Shown here piece by piece: positions 25,717 to 35,125 of a stretch of DNA of 64,000 bases. Position 1 is the first letter of the stretch. Each line of letters opens with the position of its first letter. The notes under the pieces were generated by a model, which ran no database searches, was not told the DNA's origin, and saw only the letters and a program-made list of their open reading frames with translations. The position numbers and the translations under genes were made by a program. Source of the stretch: Methylophilus medardensis (GTDB lineage: Bacteria; Pseudomonadota; Gammaproteobacteria; Burkholderiales; Methylophilaceae); NCBI RefSeq assembly GCF_006363915.1, contig NZ_CP040946.1; one strand, given 5' to 3'.

Positions 25717-28700
25717 GTGGCTATTCGCGTTGCATTGCATCATCGCACCAGTTATAAGTTCGACCGTCTGGTCAACCTATCTCCTCACGAAGTCCGCCTG
25801 AAACCTGCCGCGCATGCCCGCACGCCGGTCCTGTCGTATTCATTGAGTGTGCATCCCGAAAACCACTTTATCAACTGGCAACAAGACCCATACGGCAACT
25901 ACATTGCTCGCTTTGTGTTCCCTGAAATGGTGCGCGAGCTCGATTTTACGGTCGATTTAGTGGCAGATATGACGGTCATCAATCCGTTTGATTTCTTTGT
26001 TGAGAAATATGCCGAGCATTTTCCGTTTCAATATACCGAACAACAAGCGTTCGAATTAACGGCCTATTTTCAAACTGAGCCCATGACGCCGCTGTTGCAA
26101 GCTTGGATGGCGCGTATTCGCGCAGAGTTGATACAGCCTGCGGTCGGCATAGTTGATTTTCTGGTGGCCGTGAATCAACGCTTACAAGGTGATATTGGCT
26201 ACACCGTGCGCATGGAGCCGGGCATTCAGACACCAGAAGACACCCTGCAAAAACGCACAGGATCGTGCCGTGACTCGGCTTGGTTGTTGGTGCAAATCAT
26301 GCGTCACTTAGGGTTAGCCGCCCGTTTTGTATCTGGCTATTTGATACAGTTAAAAGCAGACGTAGAAGCGTTGGATGGCCCAAGCGGCACGGCAGTTGAT
26401 TTTACCGATCTCCACGCTTGGACAGAGGTGTTTATTCCCGGTGCTGGTTGGGTGGGGTTAGATCCTACCTCTGGGCTGATGGCGGGCGAGGGCCATATTC
26501 CCTTGGCTTGTACCGCCTTGCCCTCATCCGCAGCCCCGGTGGTTGGCTTTACGGATGTGGCCGAAGTCACTTTTCACCATGAGATGACCGTGACCCGCAT
26601 TCATGAGGATCCGCGCGTCACCAGACCCTACAGCGAGCCTGATTGGCAGGCCATCGAGCGCTTGGGTGAGCAGGTCGATATACAGTTGCAAAACATGGAT
26701 GTGCGGCTGACCCATGGCGGCGAGCCAACCTTCGTCTCTATTGATGACATGGATGGTGCACAATGGAACACGTTAGCACTGGGGGACCACAAGCGAAAAT
26801 TAGCGGGTGAGCTGGCGTTGCGGCTGAAAGCGCACTTTGCACCCAATGGCTTTTTGCATTATGGCCAAGGTAAGTGGTATCCCGGCGAGGCGTTGCCGCG
26901 TTGGGCGATTAATATGTACTGGCGACCCGATGGCGAGCCAGTGTGGCATGACCCGAGCCTGTTCTCGGTGGACGGCGAGCCGGATGGTTACAGCGCAAAA
27001 CAAGCAGAGATGTTTGCAATGCATTTGGCTGACAAGTTGGGCTTCCCGCGTGCCTGCATCATCCCCGCTTATGAGGATGTATGGTCGTTGTCACAACAGG
27101 AGCAACAGTTAGCGCACAATATCGATCCGCTAGCGGCCGATTTGAGTGATAGCGCCGAGCGAAAGCGTCTTGCCAATGCCTTGAATCAGGGCTTAGGTGA
27201 TATCGTGGGCTATGTGATGCCACTCAAGCCGGTAGAAAATTCTGTCAGCGGAGAATGGCTGACCAGTAAATGGCCGTTGCGCCGCGAGCACTTATATCTG
27301 TTGGCTGGGGACTCGCCGATGGGTTTGCGTTTGCCTTTGTCCTCATTACCCTGGCAATTGCCTGCAGACATCGAGCCGACCTTTGCGGTGGATGCATTTG
27401 CCGAGCAAGCCGCGCTTGGCACCGCCAAACGACCCAGTGTGCAGCTGAAGCATACCAACCAGCCTAGCGCGCGCGAGGTCATCCATACCGCGCTGTGCGT
27501 GCAAGTGCGACAGGGCCGCCTGCATATTTTCATGCCACCGGTCACACGCCTAGAAGATTATCTTGATTTGCTAGGGGTTATTGAGCAAACGGCTAGCACG
27601 CTTGGGCTGAAATTGTGGCTTGAAGGCTACACCCCTCCGCGAGATAGCCGATTAAGATTGCTCAGTGTGACGCCTGATCCCGGTGTGATCGAGGTCAATG
27701 TCCATCCAGCCAAGTGCTGGAAAGAACTGGTGGCGAACACCTCTACGCTTTACGAAGCCGCGCGCCTGTGTCGGCTTGGCACCGAGAAGTTCATGCTGGA
27801 TGGCCGCCACACGGGGACTGGCGGGGGTAATCATGTCACGCTAGGTGGTGAGACCGCCGCTGACAGCCCGATCTTGCGTCGGCCAGATGTGTTGCGCAGC
27901 CTGATTACTTATTGGCAAAATCATCCCGCCTTATCTTATCTTTTTTCTGGCACCTTTATCGGCCCAACCAGCCAAGCACCGCGCGTCGATGAGGCGCGCG
28001 ACGATAACTTGTACGAGTTGGGCATCGCTTTTCAGCAGATGGAAAAAATGCTGACGCCGGGGGAGGAGAGTCAGCAGCCTTGGCTAGTCGACAGGTTACT
28101 GCGCCATTTGCTGGTGGATTTAACCGGCAACACCCATCGTGCCGAGTTTTCTATCGACAAACTGTATTCGCCAGATGGCCCGACTGGACGCTTGGGGCTG
28201 GTGGAATTCAGGGCATTTGAAATGCCGCCGCACGCCCGGATGAGCTTGTTGCAAGGATTGCTGTTGCGGGCGCTGGTGGCTCGGTTCTGGAAAACTCCTT
28301 ACACAGGAAAACTGGTGCCTTGGGGCACCGAATTGCATGATCGCTGGATGCTGCCACACTTTGTTGCACAAGATATGGCCGATGTGGTGGCCGATTTACG
28401 CGGAGCGGGTTTTGCGTTTGAACAGCGCTGGTTTGAGCCCTTTGTCGAGTTTCGATTCCCGCGCTATGGTACGGTGGCCTATGATGGCATTGAACTCGAA
28501 CTACGGCAGGCCATTGAGCCTTGGAACGTGCTGGGGGAAGAAGTTTCTGGCGGAAGCACAGCGCGTTACGTGGATTCGTCTGTAGAGCGCATGCAGCTTC
28601 GGGTGCGGGGGTTGACCAATCATCGCCATGTGATCACCTGCAATGGTCGTCCGTTACCGTTACAACCCACCGGGAACGCTGGTGAGTATGTCGCCGGCAT

Positions 28701-29004
28701 CCGCTTTCGCGCTTGGAATCCATGGTCAGCATTACATCCAACGATTCCGGTGCAGGCACCCCTGATATTTGATTTGGTGGATACATGGAGCCAAAAATCC
28801 TTGGGGGGCTGCACCTACCATGTGTCGCATCCGGGCGGGCGCAATTACAGCACTTTCCCAGTCAATGCGAATGAGGCGGAGGCTCGTCGGTTTGCACGTT
28901 TTTGGGGGCATGGACACACGCCAGGCAAGCTTGAAGTGGTGAAAGAACCACAGAATCCAAGTTTTCCGTTTACGCTAGACCTGCGCTGGCAGGCCAATAT
29001 GTGA
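25717..29004 (+). CDS. Transglutaminase-like protease fused to DUF2126 putative amidoligase
   Basis: The 1095-aa protein starts with a bacterial transglutaminase N-terminal beta domain and transglutaminase core (Cys184 in TGSCRDSAWLL, His233 in DLHAWTEVF, Asp249 in LDPTSG). The rest (about 310-1090) matches the large DUF2126 family, described as a putative amidoligase, with LTHGGEPTFVSIDD, the GKWYPGEALPRWAI block, HTGTGGGNHVTLGG and LVEFRAFEMPPHARM. GTG 25717 follows AAGGA. First of three genes (with the ATP-grasp/alpha-E and a second transglutaminase) that recur together in proteobacteria and are predicted to make and cut a peptide modification. Substrate unknown. Confidence 0.9.
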   Translation: MAIRVALHHRTSYKFDRLVNLSPHEVRLKPAAHARTPVLSYSLSVHPENHFINWQQDPYGNYIARFVFPEMVRELDFTVDLVADMTVINPFDFFVEKYAEHFPFQYTEQQAFELTAYFQTEPMTPLLQAWMARIRAELIQPAVGIVDFLVAVNQRLQGDIGYTVRMEPGIQTPEDTLQKRTGSCRDSAWLLVQIMRHLGLAARFVSGYLIQLKADVEALDGPSGTAVDFTDLHAWTEVFIPGAGWVGLDPTSGLMAGEGHIPLACTALPSSAAPVVGFTDVAEVTFHHEMTVTRIHEDPRVTRPYSEPDWQAIERLGEQVDIQLQNMDVRLTHGGEPTFVSIDDMDGAQWNTLALGDHKRKLAGELALRLKAHFAPNGFLHYGQGKWYPGEALPRWAINMYWRPDGEPVWHDPSLFSVDGEPDGYSAKQAEMFAMHLADKLGFPRACIIPAYEDVWSLSQQEQQLAHNIDPLAADLSDSAERKRLANALNQGLGDIVGYVMPLKPVENSVSGEWLTSKWPLRREHLYLLAGDSPMGLRLPLSSLPWQLPADIEPTFAVDAFAEQAALGTAKRPSVQLKHTNQPSAREVIHTALCVQVRQGRLHIFMPPVTRLEDYLDLLGVIEQTASTLGLKLWLEGYTPPRDSRLRLLSVTPDPGVIEVNVHPAKCWKELVANTSTLYEAARLCRLGTEKFMLDGRHTGTGGGNHVTLGGETAADSPILRRPDVLRSLITYWQNHPALSYLFSGTFIGPTSQAPRVDEARDDNLYELGIAFQQMEKMLTPGEESQQPWLVDRLLRHLLVDLTGNTHRAEFSIDKLYSPDGPTGRLGLVEFRAFEMPPHARMSLLQGLLLRALVARFWKTPYTGKLVPWGTELHDRWMLPHFVAQDMADVVADLRGAGFAFEQRWFEPFVEFRFPRYGTVAYDGIELELRQAIEPWNVLGEEVSGGSTARYVDSSVERMQLRVRGLTNHRHVITCNGRPLPLQPTGNAGEYVAGIRFRAWNPWSALHPTIPVQAPLIFDLVDTWSQKSLGGCTYHVSHPGGRNYSTFPVNANEAEARRFARFWGHGHTPGKLEVVKEPQNPSFPFTLDLRWQANM

Positions 29005-29043
29005 ACATCCTGTTACACTCACGGTCTTGTGAATCCATGAATT

Positions 29044-31608
29044 TTGATCGCACCCAGCATGCAATCAGTGCTTAATCAGCTTTATTTTTCTGACCGCTAC
29101 AACGAAATGTTGGATAGCAATGGGTCGGCGCGCCCGCACTGGCAGGCGCTATTGACCCAGATTGAGTCAGAAGAGCCTGCGGTCATGCGCAAACGTATCG
29201 AGGCGGTTCAGCGGCAGGTGCGCGATAATGGCGTGACTTACAATGTGTATGCCGATACACACGGCGTACAGCGCCCGTGGGATCTAGATGTGTTGCCGCT
29301 GATTATTCCGCAAAACGAATGGCAGCATATTGCCGCTTCTGTGGCACAGCGTGCGACCTTGCTCAATAAAGTGTTACTAGACGTTTATGGTGAGCAACGA
29401 TTACTCGCCAGTGGTCAATTGCCGCCTGCGCTCATTTACGGGCACAACGGTTTCCTGCCTTCCTGCGTCGGCATCCCGCACTACGATAATGTTGCGCTGC
29501 ATCATTACGCAGTGGACCTCGCCCGCGCGCCAAATGGTCAATGGTGGGTGGTCTCCGACCGTACACAAGGCCCCACTGGTGCTGGCTATGCGCTCGAAAA
29601 TCGCACTATTATCTCGAGTGCGTTTCCTGAACTGTTTCGTGATCTTAATATCGAGCGGCTGAGTGGATTTTTTGCCAGCATGCGTGACAGTCTGGCACAT
29701 TGGGGTCATCGGGTCGCCGACAATCAGGCGCAAACGGTCCCTGGCATCACCGCATTGGGACAGGGTGAGCCGCCATTGGTGGTCATTTTGACGCCAGGAC
29801 CCTATAACGAAACCTATCATGAGCAATCGTTCTTGGCGGGTTATCTGGGATACCCTTTGGTACAAGGAAACGACCTGACCGTGCGTAACGGCATCGTCTG
29901 GCTGAAAACCATTGCTGGCCTGCGGCCCGTGCATGCGATTTTGCGCCGCATTGATGATGATTATTGTGATCCCTTAGAGCTCAATTCCGGGTCGTTGCTG
30001 GGGGTGGCGGGTCTCACCCAAGTTGCGCGTTTAGGCAATGTGTTGATCGCCAATGCTTTAGGCGCCAATTTGCTGCAATCTGGCGCGTTGCTGGGTTTTT
30101 TGCCCAGTTTGTGTCGGTCATTGTTGGGCGAATCTTTACGCATGCCGTCCGTCGCGACCTGGTGGTGTGGTGAGCCCGCGGCGCTTGAATATGTGGTGCA
30201 ACACCTTGATACGCTGGTGATCAAGCCGGCTTACCCGCAGGTGCGCTCTTCGCCTATCTTTGGCGAAGACTTAAATCCCAGTCAAAAAGAGGCTTTAATC
30301 GCAAAGTTGCGTGCACAACCTGACCATTACATTGCGCAAGAGCAAGTGGATATCTCGCACGCGCCGGTGTTGACGCATCCGCAACATCAGCCACAAATCG
30401 GCGCATTAGCCGTCAGTTTGCGTGTGTATGCGTTTGCGACCCCCAAAGGGTATGCGATTTTGCCGGGCGGCTTGTCTCGCGTGGCCAGTGGCAAGGATGA
30501 CCGCGTGGTGACCATGCAACGCGGCGGCACCAGCAAAGATACTTGGGTGTTGTCGCATGACCGCCAGCCGCCATTCAGCTTGCTGCGCAAAACCAATTCT
30601 AGTCTCGACTTGGTGCGCGAGAACGCCTATCTGTCGAGCCGCATGGCAGAAAACCTATTCTGGTATGGTCGCTACTCCGTGCGTAACCTGCAAAAAGCCC
30701 TGATGTTGCGGGCCACCATACGGTCATTACTCGAATATACGCCTGAAATGCGCGAAGGCGAGTGGGCGACCATGCAGGGCTTGTGTCTGTGGTTTGATCT
30801 GTTGCCTGCGCCCGAAGATGAAGAAGCGCTCAGCAACTGGCAACCTTGGACAGACAGTGACATCGAACCTTTGTTGATTCAAGCGGTGTTCTCTCAACAA
30901 TCGAGCAGTCTGGCCACCAGCGTGCAGCAGTTATTTCAGCAAGCGTTTAACTTGCGTGAGCGCATCTCAAACGATCACTGGCGGACAGTCAATGTGTTGT
31001 CACGATTGTTTATAACCCGGCACCAACATGCCACATTGCAAGATGCGATGTCGCACATTGAACAGGCCATCAATCACTTTGTGACGCTGACTGGCTTTGC
31101 GATGGACTGGATGACGCGTGACCTCGGTTGGCGCTTCATGTCTCTCGGACGGCGTATTGAACGCTTGCAGTTCATGTGTGTGTTGATGAGTCGCGCGCTC
31201 AATATGCCGATGCATAGCAATCTAGAATGGTTGTTACAAGTAACCAATAACCTGGTGACTTATCGTGCGCGCTATGCGGCGCAACCGGAATGGTTGCCCG
31301 TGCTAGACCTCTTATTAATGGATGGCAATAACCCGAATTCTGTGGTGTTTCAAATCAAGGGGCTGGTAAAGTACCTCGAAGAAATGGATGCGCAGGATAA
31401 CGCGGGTGGCATCGCTGCCGAGCTGAAGGATTGCTGGCAAGCGCTGATTCAGCTGGATCCTGACCAATGCTTTAGTGCAGGCAATCAGACCTTAGCCGCT
31501 TGGCTGAACCACACCTATGAAGTGACGCTCCACTTGTCTGACCGATTAAATGTGCGTTTTTTCAGCTACGCTAATCCGCTGGTGACCCAAGATTCTCAGG
31601 TGAGCTGA
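29044..31608 (+). CDS. Circularly permuted ATP-grasp protein fused to alpha-E domain
   Basis: The 854-aa protein is the fusion of a circularly permuted type 2 ATP-grasp domain (about 1-480; VILTPGPYNETYHEQSFLA, the LKTIAGLRPVHAILRRIDD segment and KPAYPQVRSSPIFG) with a C-terminal alpha-E helical domain (about 530-840, opening with RMAENLFWYGRYSVRN). ATP-grasp enzymes form amide bonds through acyl phosphates; the alpha-E domain is its constant partner. No ribosome-binding site is obvious: TTG 29044 and ATG 29059 (five codons later) are both possible starts. The stop overlaps the next start (TGATG at 31606-31610). Confidence 0.92.
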   Translation: MIAPSMQSVLNQLYFSDRYNEMLDSNGSARPHWQALLTQIESEEPAVMRKRIEAVQRQVRDNGVTYNVYADTHGVQRPWDLDVLPLIIPQNEWQHIAASVAQRATLLNKVLLDVYGEQRLLASGQLPPALIYGHNGFLPSCVGIPHYDNVALHHYAVDLARAPNGQWWVVSDRTQGPTGAGYALENRTIISSAFPELFRDLNIERLSGFFASMRDSLAHWGHRVADNQAQTVPGITALGQGEPPLVVILTPGPYNETYHEQSFLAGYLGYPLVQGNDLTVRNGIVWLKTIAGLRPVHAILRRIDDDYCDPLELNSGSLLGVAGLTQVARLGNVLIANALGANLLQSGALLGFLPSLCRSLLGESLRMPSVATWWCGEPAALEYVVQHLDTLVIKPAYPQVRSSPIFGEDLNPSQKEALIAKLRAQPDHYIAQEQVDISHAPVLTHPQHQPQIGALAVSLRVYAFATPKGYAILPGGLSRVASGKDDRVVTMQRGGTSKDTWVLSHDRQPPFSLLRKTNSSLDLVRENAYLSSRMAENLFWYGRYSVRNLQKALMLRATIRSLLEYTPEMREGEWATMQGLCLWFDLLPAPEDEEALSNWQPWTDSDIEPLLIQAVFSQQSSSLATSVQQLFQQAFNLRERISNDHWRTVNVLSRLFITRHQHATLQDAMSHIEQAINHFVTLTGFAMDWMTRDLGWRFMSLGRRIERLQFMCVLMSRALNMPMHSNLEWLLQVTNNLVTYRARYAAQPEWLPVLDLLLMDGNNPNSVVFQIKGLVKYLEEMDAQDNAGGIAAELKDCWQALIQLDPDQCFSAGNQTLAAWLNHTYEVTLHLSDRLNVRFFSYANPLVTQDSQVS

Positions 31609-32495
31609 TGCGTTACCAAGTCGAACATCAAACCGTGTATCGCTACGATGTGCCTGTGCTGCAATCGCAGCAATTATTGCATATGATGCCACGGCAAACG
31701 GATTTTCAACATTGTGAGTCGTATACGCTGGTTTGTGTGCCGACCCCCGCCGAGCAGTCGCGGCGGCTCGATTTTTTCGGTAATCATAATGATTATGTGA
31801 CGCTGCTGGTGCCACATCAGTCGCTACAGGTGACTTCGCGCTTTCAGGTCAGCGTGTTGCCGCGGCCGCGGCTCTCCGCGCTGTCACAAAGCCCAGCCTG
31901 GGAATCCGTGCAAGCGGCGTTGCAGTTACAGGGCACGCAACATCTGGCAGCCGCCCCTTACATTGCGGCAACCACAAAAGTGACTTGCAGCGAGGCGCTG
32001 GCCAGTTTTGCCCGGCTTTGTTTTACCCCGCAACGGCCACTGATAGAAGCCGCCATGGCGTTGACGCAACATATTTACCGTGAGTTCGAATTTGATCCGC
32101 AGGCCACAGACATTTCAACGCCGCTAGAAGAAGTGCTCAAAGGCCGCCGTGGGGTGTGTCAGGATTTTGCGCATCTAATGATCGGCGCCATGCGTTCGGT
32201 CGGGCTCGCTTGCCGCTATGTCAGCGGCTATATTCTTACCCATCCGCCCGCTGGACAACCAAGATTGGTAGGCGCAGATGCCTCGCATGCTTGGGTGTCT
32301 GTGTATTGTCCGGTGCATGGTTGGATCGATTTTGATCCGACCAATAACTGTCTGGTGCAACAAGACCATATTACGGTAGCTTGGGGCCGAGATTTTAGTG
32401 ATGTCTCGCCCATGCGCGGTGTGGTATTGGGCGGCGGCCAGCAACATCTAAGCGTGAAAGTGACCGTGACCCCGTTAGAATACGCGACGCTGTAA
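31608..32495 (+). CDS. Transglutaminase-like cysteine peptidase
   Basis: The 295-aa protein has the bacterial transglutaminase N-terminal domain (YQVEHQTVYRYDVPV) and a core with Cys184 (GRRGVCQDFAHLM), His227 (ADASHAWVSVY) and Asp243 (DFDPTNNC), so the catalytic triad is complete. It overlaps the ATP-grasp gene by one base and is followed by an intrinsic terminator, closing the three-gene operon. Two transglutaminases beside an ATP-grasp/alpha-E suggest one enzyme attaching and one trimming a peptide or amide linkage; this is a prediction for the family, not shown. Confidence 0.93.
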   Translation: MRYQVEHQTVYRYDVPVLQSQQLLHMMPRQTDFQHCESYTLVCVPTPAEQSRRLDFFGNHNDYVTLLVPHQSLQVTSRFQVSVLPRPRLSALSQSPAWESVQAALQLQGTQHLAAAPYIAATTKVTCSEALASFARLCFTPQRPLIEAAMALTQHIYREFEFDPQATDISTPLEEVLKGRRGVCQDFAHLMIGAMRSVGLACRYVSGYILTHPPAGQPRLVGADASHAWVSVYCPVHGWIDFDPTNNCLVQQDHITVAWGRDFSDVSPMRGVVLGGGQQHLSVKVTVTPLEYATL

Positions 32496-32611
32496 CCGCC
32501 AGTTGGTCGCGAGCGTTGTCAACTTGGGTGGATGTTGATCAAAGCATTGGGTGGCTTCTGGTTTATTCTGACCTTCTCTGAGCAACAGAGGGTCATCCAG
32601 TCCACAATTGG

Positions 32612-32637
32612 GCCCCGCATTGGCGGGGCTTTTTTTG
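32612..32637 (+). terminator. Intrinsic terminator of the transglutaminase/ATP-grasp operon
   Basis: GCCCCGC (32612-32618) pairs with GCGGGGC (32623-32629) around ATTG, followed by eight Ts (32630-32637). It lies between convergent genes and points rightward. Confidence 0.92.
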
Positions 32638-32647
32638 TCTAGCGGCC

Positions 32648-33541
32648 TCAGCCATAGCGCTGGTGAAAAGTGTCCTTGAGTAGTTGTCTGAACTCGGTCA
32701 TGGTCATCGACAGTGCGCCACCGGGATCGTTTTTACGCCAACGGCCAATGCCTTTGGGACCCGCGGCTTCGTCATGGCCCAAGACATAATCAAAGTTAAA
32801 CACGGATGGATGATTGGCTTTGGCCCAGAGTAAAAATTCGATGAGTGCGGTTTCTTGCGCTTGGGTATAAGGTAAGTATGCGCCCGCCAGTATGTTGTCC
32901 CGATTCTCCGCAATTATCCGCACTTTTTTTGCATCAATAGGTTGCTTAAAGTCGGTATCCCAGTAGGTGTAATACTTGCCCTGATGCAGCACGAGGCGGC
33001 CGGGGTTGGTGATCTCTATGCCCACCAGAAAATTTGACACGCCATTGCGTCTGACACCCTCTATCGACCACGCACTCTCGCCTGCATGGTAGCCCCATTG
33101 ATTGAGCGGATTCGCTTGCACCAGCTTGCCATCGGTGCCGATACAACAAAAAAAGTAGGGGCTGCTGGCGATGGCTGCGGTCGCATCCTCGAGCCCTTTT
33201 TGATACTGACCCGCCGTAAAGTGTACGATGGCGCCTTGTGGATAGCCTTTGGGATACGCACCCTTTGCCGGGCGGCGCAGATCAGTGCGAACGACGGCTT
33301 CTGGATACCACAGCTTTCGTTCGTCGAGCGGATAGCGCTTTTTTTCAGTGACCTGCGCTTCCGGCTGTAAGTTGGGGCGCACAGGCTCCGGAGGACTGAA
33401 CTCTTCGGGCACCGCTTCTTCGAGCAGTTGCGAGAGGATCTCTATTTGGCTGAGCGCCAAGGCATCCACTTTGGGATCGGCAGACAGCCGGGCAATTTGC
33501 ATGGCTGACCATCGCAGGGTATACAGTGTTGCTTTGTCCAT
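32648..33541 (-). CDS. N-acetylmuramoyl-L-alanine amidase-like protein (Amidase_2)
   Basis: The 297-aa protein has an N-terminal helical region with a Glu/Pro-rich linker, then an amidase_2/PGRP-type domain (about 95-285): IVHFTAGQYQKG (zinc His), WGYHAGESAW, VGIEITNPG, and GHDEAAGPKGIGRWRKNDPGG with the last His/Asp metal and catalytic positions. It would cut the amide bond between muramic acid and peptide. No signal peptide is seen, so a cytosolic recycling role or another export route is possible. Start ATG 33541 is chosen because AAGGAG lies seven bases upstream; an earlier in-frame Met at 33556 includes that site. Confidence 0.85.
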   Translation of the reverse strand: MDKATLYTLRWSAMQIARLSADPKVDALALSQIEILSQLLEEAVPEEFSPPEPVRPNLQPEAQVTEKKRYPLDERKLWYPEAVVRTDLRRPAKGAYPKGYPQGAIVHFTAGQYQKGLEDATAAIASSPYFFCCIGTDGKLVQANPLNQWGYHAGESAWSIEGVRRNGVSNFLVGIEITNPGRLVLHQGKYYTYWDTDFKQPIDAKKVRIIAENRDNILAGAYLPYTQAQETALIEFLLWAKANHPSVFNFDYVLGHDEAAGPKGIGRWRKNDPGGALSMTMTEFRQLLKDTFHQRYG

Positions 33542-33770
33542 TTGCGGCTCCTTCAAGATTCAGGGCTGCCACCTGCAATATCCTCCAGTGGCTGGCGGGT
33601 TAAGGCATGGCACAAGGTCATGTGTTTTTATGGTAGCTGTGCTGGGTTGCCGCGTGTGGATTTTTAATCGATTTGCTGACCACCAAGCGCATTTTTGTCA
33701 AAAAAGTATGTTTTTAGTCATCCCCTACTCGCGGTAAAATACTGTTTTACAGGCATAAAGAGCGCAGTCA

Positions 33771-34430
33771 GTGATTAAAGCAGCTATTTTTGACATGGAC
33801 GGTCTATTGATCGATTCCGAACGCATCATTATGCAAGGCTGCATCGAGGCCGCGGCGACGATCGGCATCACCTACACCCAAGCTGAATACGTTGAATTGG
33901 TGGGAAGGGTATGGTCGGACTCGACACGCCTGATGACCCAGCAGTTGGGTAGTGAGGCCAATTTTCAGCATGTGATGCAGGGCCTGAATGCGTTTTTGGC
34001 TGCGCGCGACCATGCGTTTCCACTCAAAGCCGGTGTAGAGCCCTTGTTGGCCTACTACCAAGCGCAAGGCATTGTCTGCAGTGTGGCATCCTCTTCGCCC
34101 ATTCCGCACATCACCCACCGTTTAACGCATACCGGTGTCTTGCCTTATTTTAGCCAAGTCACCAGCGGCCAAGAGGTGCAGCGCGGCAAACCGAGTCCGG
34201 ATATCTATTTACTTGCGCTTGAGAAATTAGGTTTGGCTGCTGAAGAGTGTATTGCCTTTGAAGATAGCGAGCTGGGGGCGCAAGCCGCGATTGCGGCTGG
34301 CTTGCGCGTGGTAGTCGTGCCTGACCTCAGGCAACCTAGCGCGCAGGTGCGTGCACAAGCGCATCAAGTGGTGGATAGCCTGCATGACTGGTTGATGCAT
34401 CATGATGCGTTGAGCGGTTGCCTGCTTTAG
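33771..34430 (+). CDS. HAD-superfamily phosphatase (beta-phosphoglucomutase-like)
   Basis: The 219-aa haloacid-dehalogenase hydrolase has motif I DMDGLLIDSE (D8 nucleophile, D10), an alpha-helical cap, motif II in SVASSSP, motif III lysine in RGKPSPDIYLLAL and motif IV AFEDSELGAQAAIAAG. The pattern is that of sugar-phosphate phosphatases such as YniC/YfbT. Starts with GTG 33771 without a strong ribosome-binding site. The 3' end overlaps the convergent methyltransferase gene by four bases. Substrate cannot be read from the sequence. Confidence 0.9.
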   Translation: MIKAAIFDMDGLLIDSERIIMQGCIEAAATIGITYTQAEYVELVGRVWSDSTRLMTQQLGSEANFQHVMQGLNAFLAARDHAFPLKAGVEPLLAYYQAQGIVCSVASSSPIPHITHRLTHTGVLPYFSQVTSGQEVQRGKPSPDIYLLALEKLGLAAEECIAFEDSELGAQAAIAAGLRVVVVPDLRQPSAQVRAQAHQVVDSLHDWLMHHDALSGCLL

Positions 34431-35062
34431 GGCGAAAGCAACCACACCGTTTCTTCCGCAGGATATTGCCCCTTTAAGCCTTTCTCAAGCGATTGCGTCG
34501 CCAACTGCTTGAGTTGGTAATCTGCGGCGTAGTGCGCTTGCACCTCCGTCGTATTGACACTGAACGGTGGGCCTGCCAGTAATGACTGGTCGTAGGCAAA
34601 ACTGATGAGCAGCTGTGGCGCGCGATGGGTGATATCCATCAAGTGTCGGCTGTACGATTGACGCATCTGCGCGGGCAACGCAATCAGCGCTGCGCGGTCG
34701 TAGATCGCATCTACCTTCCCGAGCAGCGTGTCGGTTAGCGCGAAAAAATCGCCCTGAAAAACCTCGATTTGCGCGGCATGGAAATGCTTCAATGGGCCGC
34801 GTTGCGTGACCGCCGGTAACAGATCGAGCGACGCAAACAGCGCCTCCACGGCTAACTCACTGAGTTCCACCGCCACGACATGCTGCCCTTGTGCCAATAG
34901 CCAGTGAATATCGAGTGTTTTGCCACACAATGGCACAAATACCCGCTGGCCGGGCGTTAACTGCAGCGTTTGAAAATAGCGCGCTAACCAAGGATTCACC
35001 GTACCCAAGTGAAAGCCAATTTGTTGGTTTTGCCAGCGTTGGTGCCAGAATGCGTGGTCCAT
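34427..35062 (-). CDS. tpm: Thiopurine S-methyltransferase family protein
   Basis: The 211-aa SAM-dependent methyltransferase has the TPMT family opening DHAFWHQRWQNQQIGFH, then VFVPLCGKTLDIHWLLAQG (SAM-binding loop), VVAVELSE and the later YDRAALIALP segment. Bacterial members methylate thiopurines or detoxify tellurite/selenite; the physiological substrate is generally unclear. ATG 35062 fits the family start; the reading frame extends to a TTG at 35086. The last bases overlap the HAD gene, which runs the other way. Confidence 0.92.
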   Translation of the reverse strand: MDHAFWHQRWQNQQIGFHLGTVNPWLARYFQTLQLTPGQRVFVPLCGKTLDIHWLLAQGQHVVAVELSELAVEALFASLDLLPAVTQRGPLKHFHAAQIEVFQGDFFALTDTLLGKVDAIYDRAALIALPAQMRQSYSRHLMDITHRAPQLLISFAYDQSLLAGPPFSVNTTEVQAHYAADYQLKQLATQSLEKGLKGQYPAEETVWLLSP

Positions 35063-35125
35063 AAGAATGTGCAATGCGTTGATCAATGCCTATTATAAGG
35101 CAGCACTGCGAGGCAGGTGCGAATA

